50,093 nt of DNA from Stenotrophomonas sp. HITSZ_GD (GTDB lineage Bacteria > Pseudomonadota > Gammaproteobacteria > Xanthomonadales > Xanthomonadaceae), in assembly GCF_029543105.1 (NCBI RefSeq), contig NZ_JARQXB010000021.1:1-50093 (forward strand). The letters run 5' to 3'. Shown in pieces: positions 1 through 7,799 of this stretch. Each line of letters starts with the position of its first letter. The stretch's first letter is position 1. A program made the position numbers and the translations under genes. The notes below the pieces were generated by a model that did not search any database, had not been told where the DNA came from, and saw only the letters and a program-made list of their open reading frames with translations.

Positions 1-16
1 TTTCGGGACACGCCGT

Positions 17-98
17 GAACCCATCCATGGGGGCTCGTAGGCGACATCCATGTCGCCTACGGTCCCGAAAGGGCCCCACCCCCGCAGGCCCGACAAAT
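17..98 (+). repeat. 82-bp palindromic repeat, left copy
   Basis: An 82-base element whose reverse complement recurs at 50012-50093 with about 79 of 82 identical bases. It contains a perfect hairpin at 37-60 (GTAGGCGACAT, loop CC, ATGTCGCCTAC) headed by GTAG, a smaller CCCAT/ATGGG palindrome before it, and a GGTCCC/GGGCCC-rich part after it. The first bases of the window (TTTCGGGAC) resemble another piece of the same element. It codes for nothing recognisable. GTAG-headed stem-loops are known in Stenotrophomonas as REP-type repeats; membership of that class is my inference. Confidence 0.85.
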
Positions 99-170
99 CC
101 CGCAACCGGACAACAAGAGCGAAGGCGCATCCCACGCACGCCCACACCGCCCCCCGCCCGCGCCCGCTCC

Positions 171-198
171 CTGTAGGAGCGGCTTCAGCCGCGACCGG
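171..198 (+). repeat. GTAG-headed REP-like stem-loop
   Basis: GTAG at 173-176 is followed by a hairpin with arms GCGGCT (179-184) and AGCCGC (187-192) around a TC loop. The sequence has the look of the short extragenic palindromes common in Stenotrophomonas, Xanthomonas and Lysobacter. It lies in the 499-base gene-free stretch at the left edge. Short open frames crossing this stretch have no family resemblance and run through the repeats. No REP-associated transposase gene is present in the window. Confidence 0.7.
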
Positions 199-335
199 AA
201 AAATTAAAGAGAGGGGAGATTTGAAGAGATGAGAGAGGATCAGTCGAGGGCTTTGGCTTTGGCCTTTGCCTTTGCTCTTCCCCACCCACCCTCCCGCGCA
301 CCCCAAACGAAGCGTGAAAGACAAAGCGCCTAGCG

Positions 336-437
336 CCGGTCTGCCGGGTATGAGCGTCAGCGGGCCATGGATGGCCCGCGGCGGCGAATCGGACATGGAT
401 GTCTGCTGAGCCGTGACGCTCATACCCGGCAGACCGG
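336..437. repeat. Large inverted repeat with nested hairpins
   Basis: The outer arms 336-359 and 414-437 are perfect 24-base reverse complements. Inside lie two more perfect hairpins: 360-379 (GCGGGCCAT, GG, ATGGCCCGC) and 392-403 (GACAT, GG, ATGTC). The whole unit could fold into a three-way or cruciform structure. It lies 62 bases downstream of the minus-strand symporter gene, so it might also end that transcript, although no T-run follows on that strand. Between it and the gene (438-499) I see only low-complexity sequence. Confidence 0.85.
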
Positions 438-499
438 TGCCCACACCGCAAGTCAGCGCACCCCACCGCCCGAACACGCAGCAGCAGCGCGCAAAAAAA

Positions 500-1792
500 C
501 TACTCCTCTCCCTTCGCCACCAACGTAGTCAACGCCAGATCACCCGTCACGTTGAGCGCCGTCCGGCACATATCCAGGAAGTGGTTCACGCCCAGGATCA
601 ACCCGATCCCCACCGGATTTACCCCCACCATCGCGCAGATCAACGCCACCACCGGCAGCGAGCCCGAGGGCACCCCCGCCGTGCCGATGCCGCCCAGGAT
701 GCACACCAGCATCACCATGAACTGCTGGCCCAGGCTCAGGTCCACGCCGAAGAACTGCGCCAGGAAGATCACCGTCACGCCTTCGAAGAGCGCCGTGCCG
801 TTCTGGTTGGCCGTGGCGCCCACCGTCAGCACGAAACGCGAAACGCGCTGCGGCAGGCCCATGCTGTCGGCCACGCGCAGCGCGGTCGGCAAGGTGGCGT
901 TGCTGGACGCGGTCGAGAAGGCCATCAGCGTGGCCGGCTGCGTTTCGCGGAAGAACTGCAGCGGCGAGCGCCCGGCGAACTTCACCGCCAGGCCATAGGT
1001 CACCACCATGTGCAGCGCCAGCGCGAGGACCACCACGCCCACGTACGCGCCCAGCTTCACCAGCAGGTCCAGGCCGAACAGCGCGGCCAGGTTGAACATG
1101 AAACAGGCCACGGCATACGGCGCCAGGCGGATCACCAGGCCGATCAGCGTCATCGAGATCTCGAAGATGCCCTCGATGCCCTTGCGCAACGTGGCCACCT
1201 TCTCGTCCTCGGTCAACACCATGCCCACGCCGAACATCACCGCGAAGAACATCAGCGAGAGGATCGCGCCATTGCTGGACGCGGCCGCGATGACGTTGCT
1301 CGGCACGATCGACATCAGCATGTCCATGCCCTGCGGCTGCCCCGAGGCGCCGGCGACGATCTCCTTGCTGCGTTCGGCGTTGGCCTGCAGCAGCTGCGCG
1401 GCCAGCTGCGGGTCCACGCCCGCGCCCGGCTTGAGCAGGTTGACCAGCACCAGGCCCAGCAGCACCGCGATGCCCGACAGGATCACCGTGTAGGCCAGCG
1501 TGCGCCAGCCGATGCGGCCCAGCGCGCGGATGTCGCCCATGTCCGCCACGCCCATCACCAGCGCCGAGAACAGCAGCGGGACGATCAGCATGAAGATCAG
1601 GTTGAGGAACAGCTGCGAGAACGGCGTGGTGACGTAGCGGGTGAAACCCTGCACCCAGGACGCCTCGGCACCGCCGATGAAGTGGACCGCCAGCCCCAGC
1701 AACAGGCCGGCGGCAAAGCCAATCCCCATCTTCCAGTGCAGCGGCATGCCGGGACGGCGGGAGGGTTCGGACCGGTTCGGGGTCGTCGGCAT
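500..1792 (-). CDS. Dicarboxylate/amino acid:cation symporter (DAACS family)
   Basis: A 430-residue inner-membrane transporter of the glutamate/dicarboxylate:cation symporter family (GltP/DctA-like, Pfam SDF), which imports C4-dicarboxylates or acidic amino acids with protons or sodium. The hydrophobic pattern fits eight helices plus two re-entrant hairpins. Family marks seen are a serine-rich SSNATLPT near residue 300, GVPSGS near 375, and the last-helix motif with D407, R410-T411 and NVTGD at 414-418. The usual NMDGT motif reads NQNGT at 329-333, which removes an acidic cation ligand. The start has a good ribosome site (AGGAG six bases upstream). The gene stands 102 bases downstream of batD on the same strand and is probably a separate unit. 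Substrate cannot be fixed from sequence. Confidence 0.93.
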   Translation of the reverse strand: MPTTPNRSEPSRRPGMPLHWKMGIGFAAGLLLGLAVHFIGGAEASWVQGFTRYVTTPFSQLFLNLIFMLIVPLLFSALVMGVADMGDIRALGRIGWRTLAYTVILSGIAVLLGLVLVNLLKPGAGVDPQLAAQLLQANAERSKEIVAGASGQPQGMDMLMSIVPSNVIAAASSNGAILSLMFFAVMFGVGMVLTEDEKVATLRKGIEGIFEISMTLIGLVIRLAPYAVACFMFNLAALFGLDLLVKLGAYVGVVVLALALHMVVTYGLAVKFAGRSPLQFFRETQPATLMAFSTASSNATLPTALRVADSMGLPQRVSRFVLTVGATANQNGTALFEGVTVIFLAQFFGVDLSLGQQFMVMLVCILGGIGTAGVPSGSLPVVALICAMVGVNPVGIGLILGVNHFLDMCRTALNVTGDLALTTLVAKGEE

Positions 1793-1894
1793 CGGCGGCT
1801 CCTGTCTTTTGCGCAGCGAAACCGCGACTTTAACAGGCCCCCTCCCCGCGCCGTCCGCTGCGAAACTGCATCGATGCCGGCGCGCCGGCGCCGA

Positions 1895-3598
1895 TCAGCG
1901 CCCCGGCGGGCCGCTGTCCGGGTACAGCGGCGGCAACTCGGGCGGTGTGCGGGCAGTGGCGTGGCGCCACTGCGGGCCCTGCCGGAAAGCCTCGCGCAGG
2001 CGTTGCCGCGCCTGCACCACGTCGCCCTCGCCGGCCCAGCGCGCGCGTTGCATCGCGGCGATGGCCTCGCGCTGCGGCGCGGAAGCCAGCCGCGCGACGA
2101 CCTCGTCCAGTTCGCGCACGCCCGCCATCGCGCACAGGCATTGCGCAACCTCGTCCAGGCCGCCCTGGTCCAGTGCACGCCGCAGGTCGGCCACGCTGGG
2201 ACGATGCACCGGTGTTCCGGCCTCGCCGCTCGGCAACGGGCCGGGGGCTCTGTATGCGCCACGCGGGCGCCGCCGCCACAACCACGCCGTCACCGCCAAC
2301 GTGGCCAGCCACAGCACCGCCAACACGCCCGCGACGATGCGCCAAGGGCCCGGCGCACGGGCCACGGCCTGTTCCTGCGCGCCGGGCGCGGTCGGGGCGA
2401 CCGCCGCGCCGGGCGCCGGTGCCGCCGGCGCGGCGAACGCGCCACTGCCGGCAGCCACCTCCAGGCGCAAGTCCGGCAAGGTGGCGCTGCGCGGGGCACC
2501 GGCACGCACATCCCACCAGTCCACGCGCGGGCCGGCCACCTGCAACGTGCCGGCCTGGTTGGGCACGAGGGAAAAGCGCCGCGTCATCTTCAGCTGCGGC
2601 GAACCGTCGACGAAGCGTTCGTCGTACTGCGGCGGCTCGGGGAACACCTGCGCGCCGCTCACCGGCGGCAGCAGCAGATCGGGGAACTGCGCGCGAGTGG
2701 CGCCGCTGGCGGTGGCCTCGACCACCACCTGCACGGCTTCGCCGGCCACCGCGCGCTGCGGCGTGGCGACATAGCGCAACTGCAGGTCGCGCAACGGCAG
2801 CCAGGGTTGCGGTGCCTGGTCCGGTTGCGGGCGCACCTGCAGCGTGGTGGCCGCACTGCGGGCGCTCAACTCGCCATTGCCGCGGCCGAAGTAATCATCG
2901 AAGAAGCCGCCGACGGCGCGGCCGCTGAAGCGCGCGCCCGGTAGCACCAGCGTGCCGCTGCGTTCGGGCACGAGCAGGTAGCGGCGCTCGGCGACGTTGT
3001 AAGGCCGGCCGTTGACGTTCTGCACCGAGTTGCCATCGTCGCCGACCTGTTGCAGCGACGCGCCCGCCGGCGCATCCAGTTCCAGCGCGCCGGCCGCCAG
3101 CTGCGTGGCGTAGTACAGGCGCACGACAACGCCCACGCTCTGCTGCACGTAAGGCTGGGTGTCGTCCACGCGCGTTTCCACGAACACCGGCTCGTCGCCG
3201 CGCGCGGGCGTGGCGGCCGCCGTGGCCGCGCCCTCGGTCACGGTCAGGCGGATCGGCGCGGTGCGCTCGCTGCCCACCTGCAGCGCGGGCACCGTCAGCA
3301 CGCCGGTTGCACGGGGCGTGAGCACGACGGCGAACCGGTTGCGGGTGGACATCGTGCCGTTGACCGCCTGCAGCTGCCGGCTGCTGCGCTGCGCGCTGAG
3401 GCCGAAATCGGCGCGCAGCGGCGTGTAGTCCGGGCCGGCGGTGAGCTGGTCGGTCTCGATGTTCAAGGTCACCGGCATGCCGACGTCCACCTGGTCGCGA
3501 TCGAGCCAGGCGCGCGTGGCCGCGTGCAGGGGCGCGGCCAGCGTGGCCAGCAGCAGCACTATCAACAGCGCGGCGGAGGAGAAGGAACGTGCACTCAT
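1895..3598 (-). CDS. batD: BatD family protein
   Basis: A 567-residue exported membrane-anchored protein of the BatD ('oxygen tolerance') family. It has an N-terminal signal peptide (about residues 1-27, ending in LHAA), a long beta-rich periplasmic part with two repeated immunoglobulin-like sections, one membrane span near residues 420-445 followed by an arginine-rich stop-transfer stretch, and a helical cytoplasmic tail. Bat proteins accompany MoxR ATPases and are thought to act in envelope stress or protein maturation; the exact biochemical role is unknown. The start ATG overlaps the stop of the preceding batB/batC gene by four bases (ATGA), so the two are translationally coupled. It is the last gene of the moxR operon. 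Confidence 0.9.
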   Translation of the reverse strand: MSARSFSSAALLIVLLLATLAAPLHAATRAWLDRDQVDVGMPVTLNIETDQLTAGPDYTPLRADFGLSAQRSSRQLQAVNGTMSTRNRFAVVLTPRATGVLTVPALQVGSERTAPIRLTVTEGAATAAATPARGDEPVFVETRVDDTQPYVQQSVGVVVRLYYATQLAAGALELDAPAGASLQQVGDDGNSVQNVNGRPYNVAERRYLLVPERSGTLVLPGARFSGRAVGGFFDDYFGRGNGELSARSAATTLQVRPQPDQAPQPWLPLRDLQLRYVATPQRAVAGEAVQVVVEATASGATRAQFPDLLLPPVSGAQVFPEPPQYDERFVDGSPQLKMTRRFSLVPNQAGTLQVAGPRVDWWDVRAGAPRSATLPDLRLEVAAGSGAFAAPAAPAPGAAVAPTAPGAQEQAVARAPGPWRIVAGVLAVLWLATLAVTAWLWRRRPRGAYRAPGPLPSGEAGTPVHRPSVADLRRALDQGGLDEVAQCLCAMAGVRELDEVVARLASAPQREAIAAMQRARWAGEGDVVQARQRLREAFRQGPQWRHATARTPPELPPLYPDSGPPGR

Positions 3599-5376
3599 GG
3601 TTGCTCTCTTTGCCTGCGTTCCTGCTCCAGGCGGAACTTGGTGCGCAGCAGGCTGCCGGGATCATCGGGCACGCGGCGCATCCAGGCTTCCAGGGCCTGC
3701 CGCTGCTCGCGCTGCTGCGGGGTTTCTTCGCCGCGCACGGCCTGGGCCTGCTGCGGGGCCTGCGCCTGTTGCTGGGCCATCGCCTGGCGCATGCGCTCGC
3801 GTTGCGCGGCGTCGGCCTGCTGCTGGGCCTGGCGGTCGGCCTGCTGCGGCGTTGCCTGATCGCCGTCTTGCTGGCGGGGCGACGGTGGCGGCTTGTCCTG
3901 TGCGGCCTGCGCGGGCTGCGCGGGCTGCTTCGGGCCCGCGTTGTTCCGGGCGTCCTGCGGCGAGGACGGCGACTGCCCCGGCTGCTGCTGCCCCGGCTTG
4001 GGCTGGCCGGCGTTGTTCTGGTTCGGCGCGCCTTGCTGGCCCTGCCCCTGCGCGCCATCGTCGTTGTGGCCGCCGTTGCGCTTGCGCGCGGCATCGACCG
4101 CGGCGCGATTGGCGACGGCGTCGGCCATGCGCGGGTGCTTGGCCAGCGCCTTGTCGTAGGCGGCGATGGCGTCGTCGTAGCGGCCCTGCCGCGCCAGCGC
4201 GTTGCCCAGGTTATACCAGCCCTGGTCACTGTCGATGCCCTCGAAGCGACGCTGCGCGGCGGCGAAATCGCCGCGCCGGTAGGCGTCCACGCCGGCCTGC
4301 AGCTGCTGTTGTTCCACCTGGTCGGCGCGCCGCCACGGCGTGCCTTCCGCGGCATGCGCCGGCGGCGCCAGCGCGGGCGTCACGCACAGTGCGAGCAGCA
4401 GCAGCGCGCCCCGCCGGCGGAAGGCGGGCAACAGCAGCAGCATCACCGCCGGTAGCAACCAGTAGCCTTCATCGCGCCATTGCTGGCCCTGGGCGTCCTC
4501 GCCGGCGGCCTCGTCGGTGCGGGTCGGGTCGAGCACGCCCAGCGCACGCAGGTCGTCGTCGCCGCGCTGCAAACGCGCGTAGGCGCCGCCACCGCTGGCC
4601 GCCAGCCGCTGCAGCGTGTCTTCTTCCAGGCGGGCCTGCAGGATGCGCCCGTCGTCCTCGCGATAGGCGGCGCCCTGCGGCGTGCCCAGCCCCAGCGCGG
4701 ATACGCGGTAGCCCGCCGCGCGCGCCTGCGCGGCCTGGGTCCGCGCGGCGGCGTCGGCGCGGTCGGTCAGCAACAGGATGTCGCCATGGGCGAACTCGGC
4801 CTGTTGCAGCAGCTTCACGGCGGCGGCGATGGCGCGGTCGCCACGCTGCCCGCCCACGGGCATGACCGACGGATCGAGTGCATCGAGGAACAGCGCCACG
4901 TTGCCGGCGTCGTCGGTCAATGGGGCCACGGTGAAGCTGTCGCCGGCATAGGCGAGCAGCGCCACTTCGCCGCCACGGCGCTCGCGCAGCAGCTCGGCCA
5001 GCTTGGCGCGCGCCTGGAGCAGGCGCGAGGGCGGCAGGTCGGCGGCCTGGATGCGCGTGGACAGGTCCAGCGCGATCACCAACGGGGAATGCGTGCGGAA
5101 CATCGGCTGCGCCTCCTGCCGCCAGCTCGGCCCCGCGAGCGCGAGCACGCCCAGCACGCAGGCGAGCAGGCCGGCGGTGAAGCCGATCCACAAGGTGCGG
5201 CCGCCGGCGACCAGCAAGGCCGGCAGCAGGTGGGCATCCACGTTCGCGCGCCACGCATCGGCGCGGCGCAGCCGCAGGCGCCACAGCACCGCCAGCAGCG
5301 GCACGAGCAGCAGCGCCCACAGCACCTGCGGACGCAGGAAATGGAAGGCCTGCACCATGGCGGGCAGATCGTTCAT
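3595..5376 (-). CDS. VWA + TPR protein, BatB/BatC fusion
   Basis: A 593-residue protein joining BatB (two N-terminal membrane helices, a von Willebrand A domain about residues 95-270, another hydrophobic pair near 318-350) to a BatC-like tail with tetratricopeptide repeats (about 375-440). It ends in a long Gln/Pro/Ala-rich low-complexity stretch. The VWA metal site, normally DxSxS, reads DLSTR at 104-108, so its last serine is lost, whereas BatA next door keeps DLSAS. I chose the ATG at 5376 because it overlaps the batA stop as ATGA; an in-frame ATG four codons earlier (5388) is possible. Such BatB-TPR fusions are common in Xanthomonadaceae. It probably works with BatA, BatD and MoxR at the inner membrane. 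Confidence 0.9.
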   Translation of the reverse strand: MNDLPAMVQAFHFLRPQVLWALLLVPLLAVLWRLRLRRADAWRANVDAHLLPALLVAGGRTLWIGFTAGLLACVLGVLALAGPSWRQEAQPMFRTHSPLVIALDLSTRIQAADLPPSRLLQARAKLAELLRERRGGEVALLAYAGDSFTVAPLTDDAGNVALFLDALDPSVMPVGGQRGDRAIAAAVKLLQQAEFAHGDILLLTDRADAAARTQAAQARAAGYRVSALGLGTPQGAAYREDDGRILQARLEEDTLQRLAASGGGAYARLQRGDDDLRALGVLDPTRTDEAAGEDAQGQQWRDEGYWLLPAVMLLLLPAFRRRGALLLLALCVTPALAPPAHAAEGTPWRRADQVEQQQLQAGVDAYRRGDFAAAQRRFEGIDSDQGWYNLGNALARQGRYDDAIAAYDKALAKHPRMADAVANRAAVDAARKRNGGHNDDGAQGQGQQGAPNQNNAGQPKPGQQQPGQSPSSPQDARNNAGPKQPAQPAQAAQDKPPPSPRQQDGDQATPQQADRQAQQQADAAQRERMRQAMAQQQAQAPQQAQAVRGEETPQQREQRQALEAWMRRVPDDPGSLLRTKFRLEQERRQREQP

Positions 5377-6380
5377 CGCGCCCTCCACGGCCAGGCGAAA
5401 TGCAGCGCCATCAGCAACAGCGCCAGCGCCAGCGGCCCCGGATAACGTTCGATGCGCGGACGCACGGCGATACCGGCGGCCGCCACCGGCTCCAGCCGGT
5501 CGAGTTCGGCGTAGATGCCGGCCAGTTCGGCCGCATCGCGCGCGCGGAAGAAGCGCCCGCCGGTCTTGCTGGCAATCTGCCGCAACGCGGTTTCGTCGAT
5601 CTCATCGCCGCCGCCCGGCAGCGGAATGCCGAACAGCGAATAGCCGCCCGCCCCGCCGAAGGCGATGGTGTGCACGCGCACGCCGGTGGCGGCGGCGAGG
5701 TCGGCGGCCTTCTCGGGGGTGATGCTGCCGGCGTTGCTTTCGCCATCGGTGAGCAGGATCACCACGCGCTGGCCGAGCGGTTGTTCGCGCAGCCGCTTGA
5801 CCGACAGCGCCAGCGCATCGCCGATCGCGGTCTGGCGGCCGGCCAGGCCCACCACCGCATCGCGCAACTGGTCGCGCACGGTGGCGAGGTCGGCGGTGAG
5901 CGGCGTCAGCGCGTAGGCGCGCTCGGCGAACACCAGCAGGCCGACGCGGTCGCCCTGGCGGCGGTCGAGGAAGTCGGCCAGCACGGCCTTGGCGGCGGTG
6001 AGGCGATCGACCACCTGCCCGCCGATCTGCATGTCCGGTTCGGTCATGCTCGCCGACAGATCCACCGCGAGCATCATCTGCCGCGCCTGGTGCGGCGGGG
6101 TGACCGGCGCGCCGAGTTCCTGCGGCCGCGTCAGCGCGGCGCACAGGCAGATCCACGCCAGCCAGAGCAGCCACGGCGTGCGGCGCCACACGGGGCGATG
6201 CGCGCCCTCGCGGGCAATCCCGCGCAGGGCATCGCCATACGGCACGCGCAAGGCCGACGCGCGGCTGGCGAGCGCCGGCAGCAGCGCCACCAGCAAGGGC
6301 AGTGGCAGCAGCCACCACGCCCACGGCCAGGCGGATTCGGCGAACGCCTGCAGCCAGGCGGCGGTATCGAGCGCGCTCAT
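5373..6380 (-). CDS. batA: VWA domain membrane protein BatA
   Basis: A 335-residue inner-membrane protein with two N-terminal hydrophobic segments (about 18-38 and 68-84), a von Willebrand A domain (about 100-290) with an intact metal site DLSAS at 107-111 and a LLTDGES motif, and a C-terminal membrane helix. This is the BatA/BatB architecture found beside MoxR ATPases and DUF58 proteins. The frame is open far upstream, but that part only shadows the preceding gene. The ATG at 6380 overlaps the upstream stop (ATGA) and begins a normal-length BatA. Confidence 0.92.
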   Translation of the reverse strand: MSALDTAAWLQAFAESAWPWAWWLLPLPLLVALLPALASRASALRVPYGDALRGIAREGAHRPVWRRTPWLLWLAWICLCAALTRPQELGAPVTPPHQARQMMLAVDLSASMTEPDMQIGGQVVDRLTAAKAVLADFLDRRQGDRVGLLVFAERAYALTPLTADLATVRDQLRDAVVGLAGRQTAIGDALALSVKRLREQPLGQRVVILLTDGESNAGSITPEKAADLAAATGVRVHTIAFGGAGGYSLFGIPLPGGGDEIDETALRQIASKTGGRFFRARDAAELAGIYAELDRLEPVAAAGIAVRPRIERYPGPLALALLLMALHFAWPWRAR

Positions 6381-6829
6381 CGGCGGCCCGCCATCAGCTG
6401 CAGGAAGCGCCGCCGCGCGAGCGGCAGCAGCGCGGCGAACTCGGCGTCTTCGATGCGCGGCCGGAAACCGCCATCGAGCAGCAGCCGGCCGGGGCCTTGC
6501 GAGAAATCCTGGCGCTTGCGCCCGTCGAGCCAGCGCAGCCAGGCTTCGCCTTGCAGGGTGTCGGCCGCCGGATCGAGGCGGCGCGCCGCGCGGCGCAGCA
6601 GCACCGACATGGCGGCCACGCGCGCGGCGCTGCTCTGGCCGGCGGTGTCGGTGTCGAACAGGCGTGCCCAGCGGCGGCGACGCGCCCGGCGGCGATACAG
6701 CAGCGCGGCGATGACCGCCAGCACGGCCAGCACGCCCAGGCCGACCCACCACCAACCGGCGGCCGGCGGCCACCAGCTTGGCGGCGGCGGCAGGTGGACG
6801 TCGCGCAGCGGGAGCTCGGCGGGCGACAT
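6377..6829 (-). CDS. DUF4381 domain membrane protein
   Basis: A 150-residue protein with a proline-rich lead (residues 8-20, PPPPSWWPP), one membrane helix (about 24-44), an arginine-rich cytoplasmic edge (RRRARRRR) and a helical C-terminal half. This matches the DUF4381 family, always found between DUF58 and BatA genes in proteobacterial moxR-bat operons; no activity is known. Its ATG shares a base with the upstream DUF58 stop (TGATG), and its own stop overlaps the batA start. A much longer open frame upstream of this ATG is only the antisense-like shadow of the DUF58 gene. Confidence 0.85.
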   Translation of the reverse strand: MSPAELPLRDVHLPPPPSWWPPAAGWWWVGLGVLAVLAVIAALLYRRRARRRRWARLFDTDTAGQSSAARVAAMSVLLRRAARRLDPAADTLQGEAWLRWLDGRKRQDFSQGPGRLLLDGGFRPRIEDAEFAALLPLARRRFLQLMAGRR

Positions 6830-7746
6830 CAACGCCTCCCCATCCCGGCGCCGAGCCAGGCATCGCTGCTGTCGTCGGTGCGCAGCACGCGCACGGCGAC
6901 GCGGCGCGCGGGCAATTCGTCCTGCAGCTTCTGCAAGGGCGCGACGAATTCGTGCTGCCATCCTTCGCGCGCGCTGCGCCCGGCCAGGTCCAGCTCGATG
7001 CGACGTTCGCCGCTCAGGAACGGCAACTGCGCGGACGGCGGCGACAGCTCCAGCGGATCGACCAGGAGCACGAGCACGACCTCGTGGTGAAGCGCGAGCG
7101 CCGACCAGCGCGCCAGCGGCAGGGCGGCGGCGCTGTGCGGATCGGCGAACACGCTCAGGCGCGCGCCGGGCCGCAGCAGGCGGCCAGCGTGGTCGAGCGC
7201 AAGCGCCAGCCCGGCGTCGTCGGCCGGCGGCTGCGCGTACCAGCGGGTCAGCGCATCGAGCACGCGCAGTACGCCACGGGCGCCACCGGCCGGTGCGACG
7301 GGGGCTTCGCGCAGGCTGCCGCGCAGCGCGGCCACGCGATCGCCCTGGCGCTGCGCCTGCCACGCCGCCACCGCCGCCGCGCGGGCGGCCTGCACGGACT
7401 TGAAGCGCACGCGGGTGCCGAAATACAGCGTCGGCGCGGTATCGGCCACGATCAAGCTCAGGCGCTCGCGCTCGGCCTGGAACAGCTTGGTATGGGCACG
7501 GCCACTGCGCGCGGTGAGGCGCCAGTCGATATGGCGGGCATCGTCACCGACCACGTATTCGCGCGATTCGGCGTACTCCATGCCGCGCCCGCGCAACGCG
7601 GACGGCGACGGACCGGTGATGCCCAGGCGGCCGCGGCCCGGCGGCGCGCGGTGGCGGCTGGTGCCACGCAGGGCAATCAGTTCGGCCAGCGTGGGCCGCA
7701 GGCCGTCGCCCTGGATAGCCGGCGCGGGAGCGGGAGAAGCAGTCAA
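6829..7746 (-). CDS. DUF58 domain-containing protein
   Basis: A 305-residue soluble protein of the DUF58 family, partner of MoxR ATPases. The family signature sits at about residues 52-80: a RGRG stretch, the SREYVVGDDARHIDW block, then an RLTAR segment. A VWA-like fold follows in the C-terminal half. Its function is unproven; it is thought to act with MoxR in chaperone-like assembly or activation of the VWA proteins encoded downstream. It starts 53 bases after moxR and is joined to the next gene by a one-base overlap. Confidence 0.9.
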   Translation of the reverse strand: MTASPAPAPAIQGDGLRPTLAELIALRGTSRHRAPPGRGRLGITGPSPSALRGRGMEYAESREYVVGDDARHIDWRLTARSGRAHTKLFQAERERLSLIVADTAPTLYFGTRVRFKSVQAARAAAVAAWQAQRQGDRVAALRGSLREAPVAPAGGARGVLRVLDALTRWYAQPPADDAGLALALDHAGRLLRPGARLSVFADPHSAAALPLARWSALALHHEVVLVLLVDPLELSPPSAQLPFLSGERRIELDLAGRSAREGWQHEFVAPLQKLQDELPARRVAVRVLRTDDSSDAWLGAGMGRR

Positions 7747-7799
7747 GCGCGACCCTCAGCAGCGCGCGGCCGGCATCGCGGTGTCCCGCATGCGCGCGC

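Noticed and set aside
50-466. Two short open frames (50-232 plus, 185-466 minus) in the left gene-free region.
   Set aside because: They run through repeat elements, lack ribosome sites and have low-complexity translations.
483-500. A run of seven Ts after the symporter stop as a rho-independent terminator.
   Set aside because: No hairpin precedes the T-run on the minus strand; the next structure is the larger inverted repeat at 336-437.
413-2944. An 843-codon open frame on the plus strand.
   Set aside because: It is antisense to the symporter and batD genes and begins inside the palindromic repeat.
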